This document shows positions 7,633 through 8,397 of a stretch of DNA of 8,397 nt, piece after piece (the first letter of the stretch is position 1; each line of letters starts with the position of its first letter). The stretch spans positions 1 to 8,397 of the forward strand of contig DATEQM010000012.1 in assembly GCA_035272605.1 (NCBI GenBank), read 5' to 3'. The notes under the pieces were generated by a model. It worked only from the letters and a program-made list of their open reading frames with translations. It made no database searches and was not told where the DNA came from. This stretch comes from JOPF136 sp035272605 (GTDB lineage Bacteria > Acidobacteriota > Terriglobia > Acidiferrales > UBA7541). Position numbers and translations under genes: made by a program.

Positions 7633-8397
7633 ATGAGCCATCCATCGAGAACGTTTCCTGCCTTCCTGAAATCATTTTGCCTCGCCGCTCCGCTGTCGCT
7701 GGCGATGGGCATCGCTCCGGCATTCGCGCAGCGCGCGGCTCCGCGCGATCCTGCCGAGCCGCTCCACGGCAAGCCCCTCCCGAAGATTTTGCCGCGCCCC
7801 GCGGGCGCCGTCCTGCGCTCCAGCGTGGACGAAAAATCCATGCGCTCGTTGGTTCACGAGTTGGTCGGCTGCGGCACGCGCCTCACCCTCTCATCCTGGT
7901 CGGATCAAAAACGTGGAGCCGGCTGCGGACGCGACCGTATCGTGGCGCGATTCAATGAAATTGCCAAAGCTTCGGGCGGAAAGCTCCAGATTGTGGTGGA
8001 CAAGTTTGAAGCCACCTCGCCGCGCACTTCCGGAAAGGCGATTCCGCTCGAAAACGTCTACGCCATTCTTCCCGGCTCGGACCCCGCGCTCTCGAAAACC
8101 CTGTTCATCGTTTCCGGGCATTTCGATTCGCGGCCCACGAATGTGATGGACCCAGAGGCGGACGCGCCCGGCGCGGATGACGACGCGTCCGGAGTTGCCG
8201 TCAGCGTGGAGTGCGCGCGCCTGCTGAGCAAAGCAGGAGCCAAGGGCGGCGCTTCCAATCGCGCCACGATTTTGTTCGCCGCAGTTTCAGGGGAAGAACA
8301 GGGCCTCCTCGGCAGCACCCACCTCGTCGAATGGGTCAAGCAGCAAGGCTACACGGTCGGTGGCATGTTTACGGACGACATCGTCGGCGCCGACCCC
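7633..8397 (+). CDS. Secreted M28-family zinc metallopeptidase (3' end outside window)
   Basis: The first 255 codons of a peptidase resembling bacterial M28 aminopeptidases, which use two zinc ions to remove N-terminal residues from peptides. A signal peptide is visible: basic N-terminus, hydrophobic core (about 15-30) and likely cleavage after AFA at 32, so the enzyme is exported. The pro/N-terminal part contains MRSLVHELVGCGTRLTLSSWSD, the region that precedes the fold in this family. Metal and catalytic residues follow: SGHFDSR (His163, Asp165), GADDDASG (bridging Asp about 183), SGEEQGLLGS (Glu221 general base, Glu222 ligand) and TDDIVGAD (Asp249 ligand). The last His ligand lies beyond the edge. 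Cys80 and Cys98 fall where I expect non-cysteine residues and might pair after export. The frame stays open to 8397 without a stop. Substrate is unknown. It has its own ribosome site and a long upstream spacer, so it is probably a separate unit from coaX. Confidence 0.9.
   Translation, partial: MSHPSRTFPAFLKSFCLAAPLSLAMGIAPAFAQRAAPRDPAEPLHGKPLPKILPRPAGAVLRSSVDEKSMRSLVHELVGCGTRLTLSSWSDQKRGAGCGRDRIVARFNEIAKASGGKLQIVVDKFEATSPRTSGKAIPLENVYAILPGSDPALSKTLFIVSGHFDSRPTNVMDPEADAPGADDDASGVAVSVECARLLSKAGAKGGASNRATILFAAVSGEEQGLLGSTHLVEWVKQQGYTVGGMFTDDIVGADP

Noticed and set aside
7461..7841. 126-codon minus-strand frame overlapping the start of the M28 gene
   Set aside because: It conflicts with a good signal peptide and ribosome site on the plus strand, and its sequence is not domain-like.

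Overview
The window is 8.4 kb of ordinary, densely packed chromosome from a high-GC bacterium. I place it most likely in the Acidobacteriota. The reasons are a Pal-type lipoprotein carrying an extra Ig-like domain, the gene order valS-nadC-birA-coaX, a secreted M28 peptidase with the substitution pattern I associate with that phylum, and intergenic TGTAG-type and GGTAGCACAG-type palindromes. This placement comes from recalled gene style, not from a marker gene or a search.

Layout from left to right. The last 50 codons of an unidentified plus-strand gene end at 154, followed by a probable intrinsic terminator and a REP-like palindrome near 307-345. Two minus-strand genes come next: an OmpA/Pal-family peptidoglycan-associated lipoprotein (375-1109) and, upstream of it, a small two-helix membrane protein (1227-1517). 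Positions 1518-1653 form a compact divergent promoter region. Its leftward promoter is predicted to start transcription at or next to the ATG of the small membrane gene. Its rightward promoter leaves only about ten bases before valS.

A plus-strand block of core genes then runs valS (1654-4422), nadC (4492-5421), birA (5435-6448) and coaX (6452-7276). The last three are 13 and 3 bases apart and are almost certainly co-transcribed. They serve three cofactors: NadC commits quinolinate to NAD, BirA activates biotin and attaches it to carboxylases, and CoaX performs the first step of CoA synthesis. ValRS charges tRNA-Val. A REP-like double hairpin lies between valS and nadC, so transcription may be tuned or partly stopped there.

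After coaX comes a 356-base gene-free stretch holding a third type of palindrome and an AT-rich island with overlapping dyads and a 20-bp-spaced direct repeat. A secreted M28-family zinc metallopeptidase then starts at 7633 with its own ribosome binding site and runs off the right edge.

I see no mobile element, CRISPR array, tRNA or rRNA, phage gene or defence system. I do not think the window holds a new multi-gene system. The points worth a second look are the near-leaderless divergent promoters, the small membrane protein, the palindrome family, the NadC insertion and the AT-rich regulatory-looking island.
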